NCBI GenBank assembly: GCA_017483765.1
Contig: JAFUVE010000019.1
Span: 27,229 to 91,228, forward strand
DNA length: 64,000 bases
Direction: 5' to 3'
Source of the DNA: Bacteroidaceae bacterium
Lineage (GTDB): Bacteria > Bacteroidota > Bacteroidia > Bacteroidales > Bacteroidaceae
The notes beneath the pieces were generated by a model. It made no database searches. It worked only from the letters and a program-made list of their open reading frames with translations, and was not told the origin of the DNA. Position 1 is the first letter of the stretch, and every line of letters begins with the position of its first letter. Positions 53,365-62,214 of this stretch are shown here, one piece after another. The position numbers and the translations under genes are program-made.

Positions 53365-56300
53365 TTACACAATTCCTTTTCCGTGGCAGGCCTTGTATTT
53401 CTTGCCCGATCCGCAAGGACACGGGTCGTTACGTCCCACCTTCGGCGCGTTGTTCACCATCGGCGTGCGCTGACGCGGTCCTTGAGGTCCGCCAGCTGCT
53501 CCGGCGTTTGCTGCGGCTTTCTGCATGGCCTTCTGCGTGTCGGAGAGTTCGTCGAGGTTCTGCTGTCCCTCAGCCTGACGCCGGCGTGCCTGCTGCTCCT
53601 GTGCCTGTCGAATCTCCTCAGGGTCAGGCATCGGCAGTTTCACGCGCATGAGCACGCTCACCGTTCCGTCGTTGATGAGGTTGATCATGTTGTCGAAGAG
53701 GTTCACCGACTCGAGTTTGAAAATCACGAGCGGGTCCTTCTGCTCGTAGCTGGCACTCTGCACGGAATGCTGCAGTTCGTCGAGCTGTCGCAGGTTCTCC
53801 TTCCATTCCTCGTCGATGGTGTGGAGCAGGATTGCCTTCTCGAAGGCAGTGATGATGTTCTTGCCCTCCGTATCGTATGCCTCCTTCAGCGGTACAGATA
53901 TCTGATAGGTGCGCCGTCCGTCGGTGAGTGGCACGAGGATGTTCTCGTACTGGTGGCCGCGGTTCTCATACACGTCCTTGATGACGGGCCATGCTGTGGC
54001 AGCGAGACGGTCTCCGCGCTCCTTGAATTTCGCGAGCACCTTCTCGAAAGCCATGTCCTCGCGCTTGTCGCGGCTGATGTCCTCATGTTCTTCGGCCGTG
54101 AACGGATATTCCATGGCGAAAATGGTGAGGAACCGCTCCTTGCACTCTTCGTAGTCGCTGTTGTTCATGATTCTGACCACGCGGTCCCAGAACATATTGG
54201 AGATGTCCATTCCGATACGTTCTCCCATGAGGGCGTGGCGTCTGCGCTCGTAGATGACCTTACGCTGCTTGTTCATCACGTCGTCGTACTCGAGCAGGCG
54301 CTTACGCACGCCGAAGTGGTTCTCCTCCACTTTCTTCTGTGCCCTTTCGATGGACTTGTTGATCATGGGGTGCTCAATCATCTCACCCTCCTTGAATCCG
54401 AGACGGTCCATGATGTTGGCGATACGCTCAGAAGCGAACAGACGCATGAGCTTGTCTTCGAGCGACACATAGAAGACGGAGGTACCCGGGTCGCCCTGAC
54501 GTCCTGAACGTCCACGGAGCTGGCGGTCAACGCGTCGGCTCTCATGTCGCTCCGTACCGATGATGGCAAGTCCTCCTGCCGCCTTGACCTCAGGCGAGAG
54601 CTTGATGTCGGTACCACGACCGGCCATGTTCGTTGCGATGGTTACGATGGATTTCTGTCCAGCCTGTGCCACGATGTCGGCCTCGGCCTGATGCAGCTTG
54701 GCGTTGAGCACATTGTGCTCGATATGTCGAAGCGTGAGCATCTTCGAGAGCATCTCGGAGATTTCCACCGATGTGGTTCCGACGAGCACCGGTCTTCCGG
54801 CTTCCACCATGCGTTGTATTTCTTCGATGACCGCTTTGTATTTCTCTCGGTTGGTTCGGTATACGCGGTCGTTCATGTCGATACGTGCCACAGGCTTGTT
54901 CGTCGGAATTTCCACGACGTCGAGCTTGTAGATGTTCCAGAACTCTCCAGCCTCCGTGATGGCTGTACCAGTCATACCAGCCAGCTTGTGGTACATACGG
55001 AAGTAGTTCTGCAGTGTGATGGTTGCGAAGGTCTGTGTGGCAGCCTCCACCTTCACGCGTTCCTTGGCCTCCACGGCCTGGTGGAGTCCGTCGCTCCATC
55101 GGCGTCCCTCCATGATACGTCCGGTCTGCTCGTCTACGATTTTCACCTCTCCGTCCATCACGACATAGTCATCGTCCTTGATGAACATGGTGTATGCCTT
55201 GAGCAGCTGCTGCATCGTGTGTACGCGTTCGGACTTGACAGCATAGTCCTGCATGGCAGCGTCCTTCTTCTCCAGACGCTCCTCCTCGCTCAGGTTCTGG
55301 CTGTCGAGTTCAGCCAGCTGTGTGGTGATGTCGGGCAGGACGAAGAAGTTGTCGTCCTTGACGATGTTGGCCACGAGCTGGTTTCCCTTGTCGGTCATGT
55401 CCACCTGCTTGAACTTCTCCTCCACGACGAAGAAGAGCGGGTCGGTGGCCTCATGCATACGGCGGTTGTTGTTCTCCATGTAGATGGCCTCAGTCTTGAG
55501 CAGTCCGCTCTTGATGCCGTCCTCAGAGAGGAACTTGATGAGCGCGTTGTTCTTCGGCATACCCTTATATGCACGGAAGAGGGCCAGGAATCCTTCCTCC
55601 ACCTCCTTCTGGTCGTCGGAGTAGATGAGTTTCTTGGCCTTCGTGAGGTAGTCGTTGGTGAGTTTGCGCTGAGCCTCAACGAGTTTTTCTACGATAGGGC
55701 AGTATTCCTCAAACATCTGAACCTCTCCCTTGGGTACAGGTCCTGAGATGATGAGCGGCGTACGCGCGTCGTCGATAAGCACAGAGTCCACCTCGTCGAC
55801 GATGGCATAGTTGTGAGCCCTCTGCACGAGTTCCGCCGGGTTCATGGCCATGTTGTCGCGGAGGTAGTCGAATCCGAACTCGTTGTTCGTACCGAAGGTG
55901 ATGTCAGCCTGGTATGCCTTCCTACGCTCGTCGGAATTGGGTCGGTGCTTGTCGATGCAGTCCACAGACAGTCCGTGGAACATATAGAGCGGCCCCATCC
56001 ACTCGGAGTCACGCTTGGCGAGGTAGTCGTTCACCGTCACCACGTGTACGCCGTTTCCTGTCAGCGCATTGAGGAATACAGGGAGCGTGGCCACGAGGGT
56101 CTTACCCTCACCGGTTGCCATCTCCGCGATTTTTCCCTGATGGAGCACGGCACCACCGATGAGCTGCACGTCGTAGTGGATCATGTTCCACACCGTCTCG
56201 TTTCCTCCTGCTTCCCATGAGTTGAACCAAGTGGCCTTGTCGCCCTCCACTTCCACGAAGTCGTGGCTCTGAGCCAGTTCTCGGTCGAAGTCCGTGGCAG

Positions 56301-56688
56301 TCACCTCGATTTCCTGATTCTCTGTGAATCGCCGTGCTGTGTCCTTCACGATGGCGAACACCTCAGGGAGGTAGTTGTCAAGGCCTTTCTCAAACTCATC
56401 GAGTATTTCCTTCTCGATTTTGTCTATCTCATTGAAAATCGGCTGACGTTTCTCAATATCGGTCTCCTGGATTTTCTGCCTGAGCGCTTCGATTTCCTTG
56501 CGTTTCGGCTTCACCATCTCCTGCAAGTCGGCACGGATCTGGGTGGTACGTGCGCGCAACTCGTCGTTGGAGAGTTTCTGTATGTCCGGATATACCGCGT
56601 TCACTTTGTCGACAATCGGACGCAGCGCTTTCAAGTCGCGCGAAGCCTTGTTGCCGAAAAGCTTGCTTATAAAACTGTTAAATCCCAT
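53365..56688 (-). CDS. secA: Preprotein translocase ATPase SecA
   Basis: 1107 residues, the motor of SecYEG export. It is longer than E. coli SecA (901) because of insertions usual in Bacteroidetes (for example residues about 60-130 and within NBD1). Motifs: Walker [27 protein letters not shown] (Walker B), [25 protein letters not shown] in NBD2, and the C-terminal zinc site [14 protein letters not shown]. An essential gene in a minus-strand housekeeping run; lnb lies 88 bp upstream. Confidence 0.97.
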   Translation of the reverse strand: MGFNSFISKLFGNKASRDLKALRPIVDKVNAVYPDIQKLSNDELRARTTQIRADLQEMVKPKRKEIEALRQKIQETDIEKRQPIFNEIDKIEKEILDEFEKGLDNYLPEVFAIVKDTARRFTENQEIEVTATDFDRELAQSHDFVEVEGDKATWFNSWEAGGNETVWNMIHYDVQLIGGAVLHQGKIAEMATGEGKTLVATLPVFLNALTGNGVHVVTVNDYLAKRDSEWMGPLYMFHGLSVDCIDKHRPNSDERRKAYQADITFGTNNEFGFDYLRDNMAMNPAELVQRAHNYAIVDEVDSVLIDDARTPLIISGPVPKGEVQMFEEYCPIVEKLVEAQRKLTNDYLTKAKKLIYSDDQKEVEEGFLALFRAYKGMPKNNALIKFLSEDGIKSGLLKTEAIYMENNNRRMHEATDPLFFVVEEKFKQVDMTDKGNQLVANIVKDDNFFVLPDITTQLAELDSQNLSEEERLEKKDAAMQDYAVKSERVHTMQQLLKAYTMFIKDDDYVVMDGEVKIVDEQTGRIMEGRRWSDGLHQAVEAKERVKVEAATQTFATITLQNYFRMYHKLAGMTGTAITEAGEFWNIYKLDVVEIPTNKPVARIDMNDRVYRTNREKYKAVIEEIQRMVEAGRPVLVGTTSVEISEMLSKMLTLRHIEHNVLNAKLHQAEADIVAQAGQKSIVTIATNMAGRGTDIKLSPEVKAAGGLAIIGTERHESRRVDRQLRGRSGRQGDPGTSVFYVSLEDKLMRLFASERIANIMDRLGFKEGEMIEHPMINKSIERAQKKVEENHFGVRKRLLEYDDVMNKQRKVIYERRRHALMGERIGMDISNMFWDRVVRIMNNSDYEECKERFLTIFAMEYPFTAEEHEDISRDKREDMAFEKVLAKFKERGDRLAATAWPVIKDVYENRGHQYENILVPLTDGRRTYQISVPLKEAYDTEGKNIITAFEKAILLHTIDEEWKENLRQLDELQHSVQSASYEQKDPLVIFKLESVNLFDNMINLINDGTVSVLMRVKLPMPDPEEIRQAQEQQARRRQAEGQQNLDELSDTQKAMQKAAANAGAAGGPQGPRQRTPMVNNAPKVGRNDPCPCGSGKKYKACHGKGIV

Positions 56689-56735
56689 GTATTATATTTT
56701 TTAGTTTTTAGTTTAGAGTTGAGAGTGAGATTAGT

Positions 56736-56776
56736 TGGGGCTAGAAGCTCTAGAGATTCTAGATTTTCTAGAGGTT
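56736..56776. repeat. 9-bp-period array (CTAGANNNT type)
   Basis: CTAGAAGCT, CTAGAGATT, CTAGATTTT and CTAGAGGTT in strict 9-bp steps between lnb and secA. Confidence 0.8.
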
Positions 56777-58114
56777 CTAAACATCCTTATTATTATTCTC
56801 TTTCTTCTTCCCGCAAATTTTTCCGAGAACGATGATTCTCGTTACGGACCTCACCAGCAAAGACAATACCAGCGGGAGCATGGCGATGTTGAGCGTCTGT
56901 AGTGGCAGGACGAACAGGGCCAGTGTGAACAGAAGTACTGCCAAATTGACAAGTTCAAACCAGTCGTAACGTCGGCCTCGAATGGTGACGCCGGCCATAA
57001 AGCGCTCCTGCCAGGTGGAGAAGACTATATCGGGAATCATGATGAACACCAGCGGATTGAAGGCCAGCACGAGCCAGTTGCTCCCCACTGCCGGATGTTC
57101 GCTGAAGAAGAAGAGGAAGGCCACGAGGAACCCGGCCATCCCTCTGAGGAAAAATCCAGCGATGTCGAGCCATGATGACAGTTTCCCCCTCATGATGTCC
57201 ACCACTGCCATGCCGATGACCAGCAGCAGGAGGATGGAGAATGCCATTAACGGCGATAGCGGAAACTTCTCCGCCACCTCTTTCTGCCCCACGGGAGCGA
57301 TGTCGTCTTTGCGGCTTACTATCTTTTCCGTGCTGCCGTCTTTCTGCTGGATAAGCGCCTCGTCGAGCTCGCTCTCATACACAGCCGGGATGAACATCTG
57401 CTCCTGCTGAGAGCGCGGGCTGTCCACTTCCGCTCCGAGCACGAAGTCGATTCCGAACTCCAGCCATGGAGAGGGTGCGGTAAATCGGTGCAGGATGTCG
57501 CGGAACGTGGTCTGCTCGTATCCGTCCGGTTTCTTGGCGTAAACCACCTTGCCTCCGGTCTGCTCCACTGCCTTCTCCAGAATTTTTGTGGCCCGCGTGG
57601 TGCAGTTGTCGTAGAGGAAATTGTAGCGGTATGTCCGGTTTTCCTTCTGTGCGTTGATTTCGAGCAGGCGTGTCAGTTCGCTCTTCTGCTCGTCGGTGAG
57701 GTTGAGCACCTGCTCTCGCATCGGGATGCCGTAACGCTCGGAGTAGCGTCCGAGGAAAAAGCCAGCCGGGTCAACCGACAGGACATAGTCCGTCTCGCCC
57801 TTCACGAAATAGTAGATGAAGTTATCGCGTCGGCTGTCGAACACGCCGTAGTTGTAGGCGAAGTCGTAGAGCGGGTTGTTCAGGTCGCGGATACGCAACG
57901 CCGTATGTCCGAACATCTGATAGGCGTCGTCGCCCGGGTCGCACGTGATGAGCGATACCTGCAGACGCATGTCCGTAGAGTCGTCCACCTCTTCGATTTC
58001 CGGTTTGAGGTCGACATCGGGTTGGGTCTTGTCCTCAGCATCGCCCTGGGCATAAGCCGACATCGCGCACCACAAAGCCGCAACAGCCAAAAATATATGT
58101 CTGAGTTTCGTCAT
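56777..58114 (-). CDS. lnb: DUF4105 / Lnb-type lipoprotein N-acyltransferase
   Basis: 445 residues: a signal peptide (LRHIFLAVAALWCAMSAYA), a periplasmic DUF4105 domain at about 45-250, then about five membrane segments in the C-terminal half. The domain has DAYQMFGHTALRIRD and YNFLYDNCTTRATKIL; the His in GHTALRI and the Cys in DNCTTR are the likely catalytic pair of Lnb enzymes, which complete lipoprotein N-acylation in Bacteroidetes lacking Lnt. This suits a chromosome with several lipoproteins. It has its own TAACTTTGC promoter (58141-58149, minus), divergent from the capsid-like cluster. Confidence 0.85.
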   Translation of the reverse strand: MTKLRHIFLAVAALWCAMSAYAQGDAEDKTQPDVDLKPEIEEVDDSTDMRLQVSLITCDPGDDAYQMFGHTALRIRDLNNPLYDFAYNYGVFDSRRDNFIYYFVKGETDYVLSVDPAGFFLGRYSERYGIPMREQVLNLTDEQKSELTRLLEINAQKENRTYRYNFLYDNCTTRATKILEKAVEQTGGKVVYAKKPDGYEQTTFRDILHRFTAPSPWLEFGIDFVLGAEVDSPRSQQEQMFIPAVYESELDEALIQQKDGSTEKIVSRKDDIAPVGQKEVAEKFPLSPLMAFSILLLLVIGMAVVDIMRGKLSSWLDIAGFFLRGMAGFLVAFLFFFSEHPAVGSNWLVLAFNPLVFIMIPDIVFSTWQERFMAGVTIRGRRYDWFELVNLAVLLFTLALFVLPLQTLNIAMLPLVLSLLVRSVTRIIVLGKICGKKKENNNKDV

Positions 58115-58140
58115 TTTCTAATTGTTACCCACTTGAACTT

Positions 58141-58149
58141 GCAAAGTTA
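58141..58149 (-). promoter_or_regulatory. Promoter of lnb
   Basis: The minus strand reads TAACTTTGC, 27 bp before the lnb start codon. It is divergent from site C. Confidence 0.6.
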
Positions 58150-58180
58150 CGAAAAAAAATCAAAAAAAACGTCAATTTTT

Positions 58181-58222
58181 CCGAAAACGTGGAAAACGAA
58201 CGAAAATTCCATGTAACTTTGC
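58181..58222 (+). promoter_or_regulatory. Promoter with shared CCGAAAAC element (site C)
   Basis: CCGAAAACGTGGAAAA (58181-58196), 17 bp, TAACTTTGC (58214-58222). Same 16-mer and same spacing as site B. A leader of about 170 nt follows, holding a 27-bp copy (58327-58353) of a stretch in element E2. Confidence 0.75.
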
Positions 58223-58397
58223 AGCGTCAATCAAGAAAAACACGAAGAGCGATAGTGAAAAGTGAAAAGTGAAAAGATTCCACGAAGTGAATAGTGTAGT
58301 TACTCTTGAACTTGGATAATTTATTCCGGACATACATAAAGTAAGTCCCTACAACTATCGGAAATCACTCTCAACTCTCAACTCTAAATCTACTACC

Positions 58398-59012
58398 ATG
58401 ACCATTGATTTTCAAGACGTATTTGAACGCTGCATGATGGAGACAGCCTATCTGGCACGCCATGCAGCAGAGCAGGCCAGCGACGAAGCACGCGCCACGA
58501 CAGAAGAGCGCACCTTCTCAAACCAGTATGTGGGCCGCTTCAGCCAACTACGTATCCGTCCGTCGGACCGTTCGCTGCTGTTCTCGTTCATCCGAGAGGG
58601 AGCACACCTCACCGAGAGCCGGATCCTGCCGCTGCTCGGTACCCGGGGCGAGTACACGGCCGAGAGCGTGACGTGGGAAATCAACACCTCCGCACCTCTC
58701 ACCTTCCCCACCCCTGCATGGGCCACAGCTGATGAGACGACATCATCTGAATCGTCGGAAACCCTCAGTGAAGACGAGGAGGAAGACAAGACGTTGGGCG
58801 TCTACGGCCTGTTCGAAGACTTGCTGACCGCCTATGCCCTCTGGCGATGGCTCAGCGGCAAAGTACCGGACGCGGCTGCGCTTTATGCTACGAAATGGAA
58901 CGACGGAATCGAGAGTGTGAAAAAAATATTGTGTGCGTCAAGACTGCAAAAGCCCGTGAAGACACACTCCTGCCACAGAAGAGAACCGCCATGCCACTTG
59001 CCTCCCCTTTAG
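58398..59012 (+). CDS. First gene of capsid-like cluster; unknown, connector-like
   Basis: 204 residues, no signal peptide. Helix (FQDVFERCMMETAYLARHAA), a second helix (SLLFSFIREGAHLTESRILPLL), a strand YTAESVTWEIN, an acidic low-complexity insert (about 112-135, SSESSETLSEDEEED), then a helix pair with LLTAYALWRWLSGKVPDAAALYATKW. The order matches the 39.75-kb protein apart from the insert. The last 25 residues (Cys, His and Pro rich) look like random read-through past the natural end. The phage neck or head-completion idea rests on its place upstream of the capsid gene. Confidence 0.65.
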   Translation: MTIDFQDVFERCMMETAYLARHAAEQASDEARATTEERTFSNQYVGRFSQLRIRPSDRSLLFSFIREGAHLTESRILPLLGTRGEYTAESVTWEINTSAPLTFPTPAWATADETTSSESSETLSEDEEEDKTLGVYGLFEDLLTAYALWRWLSGKVPDAAALYATKWNDGIESVKKILCASRLQKPVKTHSCHRREPPCHLPPL

Positions 59013-59064
59013 TATCACATTCTACATTAAACTTTAAACATTAAACTTTAAACTAACAAGATCC

Positions 59065-59718
59065 ATGAAAACACAAGTAACGAAACTGGTCGACGACGTG
59101 ATGACCACCTTGCGCGAAATAGACCCGAATGAGGCCTCCTTCGTGGGCGACAAGGACAACGCCGACCTGCAGACCCTGATTGAAAGCAAAATCGAATCGA
59201 CGGTGGACGAGGTCCATCAAAGAGCGTCGATGAAAGAACTCTCGCTCGACAGCGCCGTCGAGCTCATCTACAACGGCGAAGAAAACCAGAAAGGATTCGT
59301 CTACAAGGCGTCGACGGGTATTCTGACCGTCCTGCTCCACTCCCACACCAAAGGATATGAAGATCAGACCCACAACGTGGATATGCTCCGAATGGTGTGT
59401 GCGAAGAGTAAATCCTGGCCATTCCATGTACACAACGTGGTGTTTCCCGACGACCCGCTCTACGAGATTGTCACCGACAAGTATGTGGGCGCGCAGGCCG
59501 ACTTCCCGGCCGTGACGCAGCAGAAGAGAAGGCTCGTTCTCGACGGCCACCACATCATCAGCACCGTGCTGGAGCTACGCTGTCTCAGCGACAAGAGCGA
59601 CTGGGCACACATCACGATTATCCCCCGTGCCAAGGTCGAAGAAGGAATGGTGGACATCGACTCCAGCCTCTACAACAAGGTGGTTGATGCCATCGCCACG
59701 AAAATCAAAACGAATTAG
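59065..59718 (+). CDS. Capsid-like cluster gene 2, unknown function
   Basis: 217 residues. N-terminal helical part (TKLVDDVMTTLREIDPNEASF, with LIESKIESTVDEVHQR), then a mixed part with strands ending VLELRCLSDKSDWAHITIIP and a final amphipathic helix (LYNKVVDAIATKIK). No signal peptide. The N-terminal helices plus beta core are reminiscent of small phage connector or head-tail proteins, but there is no recognised motif. It lies 52 bp after gene 1, in a gap of TTAAACTTTAAACA heptamers. Confidence 0.6.
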   Translation: MKTQVTKLVDDVMTTLREIDPNEASFVGDKDNADLQTLIESKIESTVDEVHQRASMKELSLDSAVELIYNGEENQKGFVYKASTGILTVLLHSHTKGYEDQTHNVDMLRMVCAKSKSWPFHVHNVVFPDDPLYEIVTDKYVGAQADFPAVTQQKRRLVLDGHHIISTVLELRCLSDKSDWAHITIIPRAKVEEGMVDIDSSLYNKVVDAIATKIKTN

Positions 59719-59721
59719 AAG

Positions 59722-59766
59722 AGGAGCTGGAGAATCTAAAGAATCTAGAAGATTTAGAAATTTAAA
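59722..59766. repeat. 9-bp-period array (GAATCTAAA type)
   Basis: GAGAATCTAAAGAATCTAGA (first part) and AGATTTAGA units at 9-bp steps between cluster genes 2 and 3. Confidence 0.65.
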
Positions 59767-59777
59767 AAAACAAAAAA

Positions 59778-60239
59778 ATGCTATCGACACTATTGACAAC
59801 AGCAGCATGTGTGGCAGGGAGCGTGTTTGGCGGCTATGAAGCCAGCAAGTCGATGCACCGTGTGCGGCAGATGCTGCGTCAGCAGCAACGCGACAATCAG
59901 AACTGGTACGACCGGCGGATGAACCAGGATTTCAGCCAGACTGCCGAGGCACAGGAAGCGATGCGACGCACACGGGAATACGCGGAGGAGCTGGGCCGGA
60001 GAGCAGAAGGAAGCCGTGCCGTGAGCGGAGGGACAGAAGAAAGCCAGGTCGCCGCCAAGGCCGCAGCAGCGAAGGCCGTGGGCGACACGCAGGCTGCCAT
60101 CGCCGCAGGCGCCACACAGGCGAAAGAAGCCGTGGAGCAGCAGTACCTGCGTAACCGCGAGACCCTCAGAAACGCCGAGACGGAACTGGAAAAGCAGAAA
60201 GCCAAAGAAATCGCGAAAGCAGCAACACAGATTTTTTGA
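59778..60239 (+). CDS. Capsid-like cluster gene 3, membrane-helix plus coiled-coil protein
   Basis: 153 residues. A hydrophobic N-terminal helix (LSTLLTTAACVAGSVFGGYEA) with small residues is followed by long charged helices: MHRVRQMLRQQQRDNQNWYDRR, an Ala/Glu-rich middle (AAKAAAAKAVGDTQAAIAA) and a final coiled coil (NRETLRNAETELEKQKAKEI). Gly/Ala-rich membrane helix plus coiled coil is the layout of DNA-pilot or ejection proteins of small phages (for example microvirus VP2), but no direct homology is claimed. No signal-peptidase site is clear. Confidence 0.6.
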   Translation: MLSTLLTTAACVAGSVFGGYEASKSMHRVRQMLRQQQRDNQNWYDRRMNQDFSQTAEAQEAMRRTREYAEELGRRAEGSRAVSGGTEESQVAAKAAAAKAVGDTQAAIAAGATQAKEAVEQQYLRNRETLRNAETELEKQKAKEIAKAATQIF

Positions 60240-60240
60240 A

Positions 60241-60330
60241 AAATGCCCGGAAAAAACGGAAAGTCCGGAAAAACCGGAATATCCGGAAAAACCGGAATAT
60301 CCAGAAAGCCCGGAAAAACCGGAAAAACTA
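60241..60330. repeat. 9-bp-period array (CCGGAANNN type)
   Basis: About eight units CCGGAAAAA/CCGGAATAT/CCGGAAAGT in 9-bp steps directly after the stop of gene 3. Confidence 0.85.
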
Positions 60331-60413
60331 TTCGACTGATAACTGATAACTGATAACTGAAAACTGAAAAACATCACTTTAAATTACAAGACGCCCCGCG
60401 GGGCGTCTCTACT
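60331..60413. repeat. GATAACTGATAACTG words and family C palindrome (copy 2)
   Basis: Short GATAACTGA repeats are followed by TTACAAGACGCCCCGCGGGG and GCGTCTCTACT (60385-60413), the same unit as at 20452-20482. Confidence 0.8.
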
Positions 60414-60418
60414 GAACA

Positions 60419-61099
60419 ATGAATTTTATTGACGAAAAGACACAGCAATTCTACGACGGTCTGACAGAGCGGATGGCGAAAGCCGAGGAGCAGGCGGAAA
60501 AGGATCGTCAGGAAAGACGCCGCAAAAGCCGCATCCGTCAGGTGGGACGCGTGGTGAGCGGACTTGCCAACCTCTACTGGACCACACGTGGAGCCCCCAG
60601 CCAGGAGCTGCCCGCCTCCACCGAATCAGCAGAAGAAGCCGACGACAGCTACAACCGAAGGCAGGAGCGTCTGCACGACCGCCTCATGCGAGCCCATGAG
60701 TCCATCACAAAGCTCAGGATGGCCAACGCAAAGACGGAGTCGGCCATCGACTACAACGAAAGCCGCCAGGAGAACGAAGCACGTCGCACCGACGCCGAGA
60801 TCGCGCTCAAGCAGTCGAGGCAGGAGAACGAATCGCGCAAGACCGACGCCGAGATCGAGAAACGACAGGCGGAGGCCGAAAATCTCAACGCCAAAGGACG
60901 TCTCGCCGCCAGCCAGTCGGAACTCAAGGAGGTGGAGGCCGGCATCAGACGGCAGGAAGCCGCCAACCTCCCCATCAAGCAACAGCAAGAGGCGGAGGTG
61001 CGCAAAGCACGCGCCCAGCAGGCATGGGCCGCCGCCCAACGACAACGCAACAGCCGACCGCCAAAGCTGACTCTCAAGCAGAAAAGAAAACAGAAGTGA
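60419..61099 (+). CDS. Capsid-like cluster gene 4, long coiled-coil protein
   Basis: 226 residues, highly charged, almost wholly helical. An N-terminal part (FYDGLTERMAKAEEQAEKDRQ) and a basic patch (RRRKSRIRQVGRVV) precede an acidic linker, and residues about 85-200 form one coiled coil with near-repeats SRQENEARRTDAEIALKQ and SRQENESRKTDAEIEKRQ. It ends strongly basic (LTLKQKRKQK). No membrane helix. It could be a scaffold, tape or internal head protein; the basic ends would suit nucleic acid or capsid-lumen contacts. It has 180 bp of repeats before it. Confidence 0.6.
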   Translation: MNFIDEKTQQFYDGLTERMAKAEEQAEKDRQERRRKSRIRQVGRVVSGLANLYWTTRGAPSQELPASTESAEEADDSYNRRQERLHDRLMRAHESITKLRMANAKTESAIDYNESRQENEARRTDAEIALKQSRQENESRKTDAEIEKRQAEAENLNAKGRLAASQSELKEVEAGIRRQEAANLPIKQQQEAEVRKARAQQAWAAAQRQRNSRPPKLTLKQKRKQK

Positions 61100-61192
61100 G
61101 AATACTCTGAGGACTCTGAGAACTCTGAGAACTCTGAATACTCTGAGAACTCTGAGGACTCTGAATACTCTGATTACTCTGAGCAATCAAAC
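61100..61192. repeat. 9-bp-period array (GARNACTCT type)
   Basis: Ten units such as GAGGACTCT, GAGAACTCT and GAATACTCT in strict 9-bp steps, filling the gap between cluster genes 4 and 5. Confidence 0.9.
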
Positions 61193-61211
61193 TAAAAAAA
61201 ACGAAAAACAC

Positions 61212-61931
61212 ATGAACGAAAACACAGAACGGCAGAGATTTCTGCAACGCTTCTCGCAGCGGTTCGACGACCTGAACCCCGAAGACGAGAACAACTACTA
61301 TGAACGAGCCAACAAACTGATGGACGACTACGAAGCCTATGAGTCTGCGACGAAGAACCTGCTCGACGCACTCGACGGCAACAATCAGATGATGGACATG
61401 ATCGGCCAGGCATGCACACAGGAAGATTTCAACCCCCTGACGTGGATGATCGAGAACTGCGGGATGGACCTGCAGGCGGCGATGAACGACCCCGACTTCG
61501 CAGCCGTCCTGTCCAAGATGCACAGCAAGCACCTGGAGGAGGAAGCACACCGACGGGAAATCGATGAACAGATGCGCCACAACCTGCCACTGTCGCTCGA
61601 AGCCATCAGCCAGCGAGCCAAAGAACTGAACATCGACGATCAGACGAAAGACGCCATCGTAGCCCGCCTCTGGCAACTGGGCGAGGAGATGGTGAAGGGC
61701 GTATTGCCTGTGGAGTTCTTCGACTTGATGGTGAAAGGCGAAAACTACGACGCGGAAGTGGCTGCCGCCTATGAGCGCGGTAAAAGCGAAGGACTCAACT
61801 TCCGGATCGACGAGCACCTGCGTGAGGTGAGAAACGTCCCCGTCAGCGTGCAGCCCACTCAGGCCCCCGTCGCCACCACCCGACCGAAACACCGCGACAA
61901 AAACCCATTTGTAGACAGTGACTGGAGCTGA
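61212..61931 (+). CDS. Capsid-like cluster gene 5, possible scaffolding protein
   Basis: 239 residues, acidic and helical, with no signal peptide. Helices include FLQRFSQRFDDL, ANKLMDDYEAYESATKNLLDALDGN, and a central MDLQAAMNDPDFAAVLSKMHSKHLEEEAHRREIDEQM. A Pro/Thr-rich linker (VQPTQAPVATTRPKH) comes before a short end DKNPFVDSDWS. An acidic helical protein directly before a major capsid gene is the usual position of a phage scaffold. That role is inferred from position and composition. Confidence 0.6.
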   Translation: MNENTERQRFLQRFSQRFDDLNPEDENNYYERANKLMDDYEAYESATKNLLDALDGNNQMMDMIGQACTQEDFNPLTWMIENCGMDLQAAMNDPDFAAVLSKMHSKHLEEEAHRREIDEQMRHNLPLSLEAISQRAKELNIDDQTKDAIVARLWQLGEEMVKGVLPVEFFDLMVKGENYDAEVAAAYERGKSEGLNFRIDEHLREVRNVPVSVQPTQAPVATTRPKHRDKNPFVDSDWS

Positions 61932-61959
61932 TTTTGGGTTTTTGAAATTTATTGACATG

Positions 61960-62021
61960 ATTTTCGGCTGCGCTCAACAAAGCTCAAGCAAGCTTGGCTC
62001 TGTATTCGCTTGCACGAAAAT
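61960..62021. repeat. Palindromic intergenic repeat, family A (copy 5)
   Basis: ATTTTCG...CGAAAAT ends around CTCAAGCAAGCTTGGCTC, followed by a GCCATGCGGATGG word. Confidence 0.75.
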
Positions 62022-62065
62022 TGAAATTTGAGGTTTGAAATTTATTTGCCATGCGGATGGGGAAC

Positions 62066-62190
62066 TAGGATATCTAGGAAGACTAGGAGAACTAGGAAGA
62101 CTAGGAGAACTAGGAGGACTAGGAAGACTAGGAGAACTAGGAAAAACTAGGAAGACTAGGAAAACTAGGAAGACTAGGAAATCTAGCAAA
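62066..62190. repeat. 9-bp-period array (CTAGGARRA type)
   Basis: Thirteen units CTAGGAAGA/CTAGGAGAA/CTAGGAGGA with a 9-bp period (one 10-bp step), right before the capsid-like gene start. Confidence 0.9.
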
Positions 62191-62214
62191 ACAACTATTA
62201 TTCATTTTTAAAAC

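Noticed and set aside
59778-61099. Integrated microvirus (VP2-like pilot proteins)
   Set aside because: The helix plus coiled-coil layout is similar, but no microvirus VP1 capsid or VP4 replication gene is present, and the 512-residue protein is unlike VP1.
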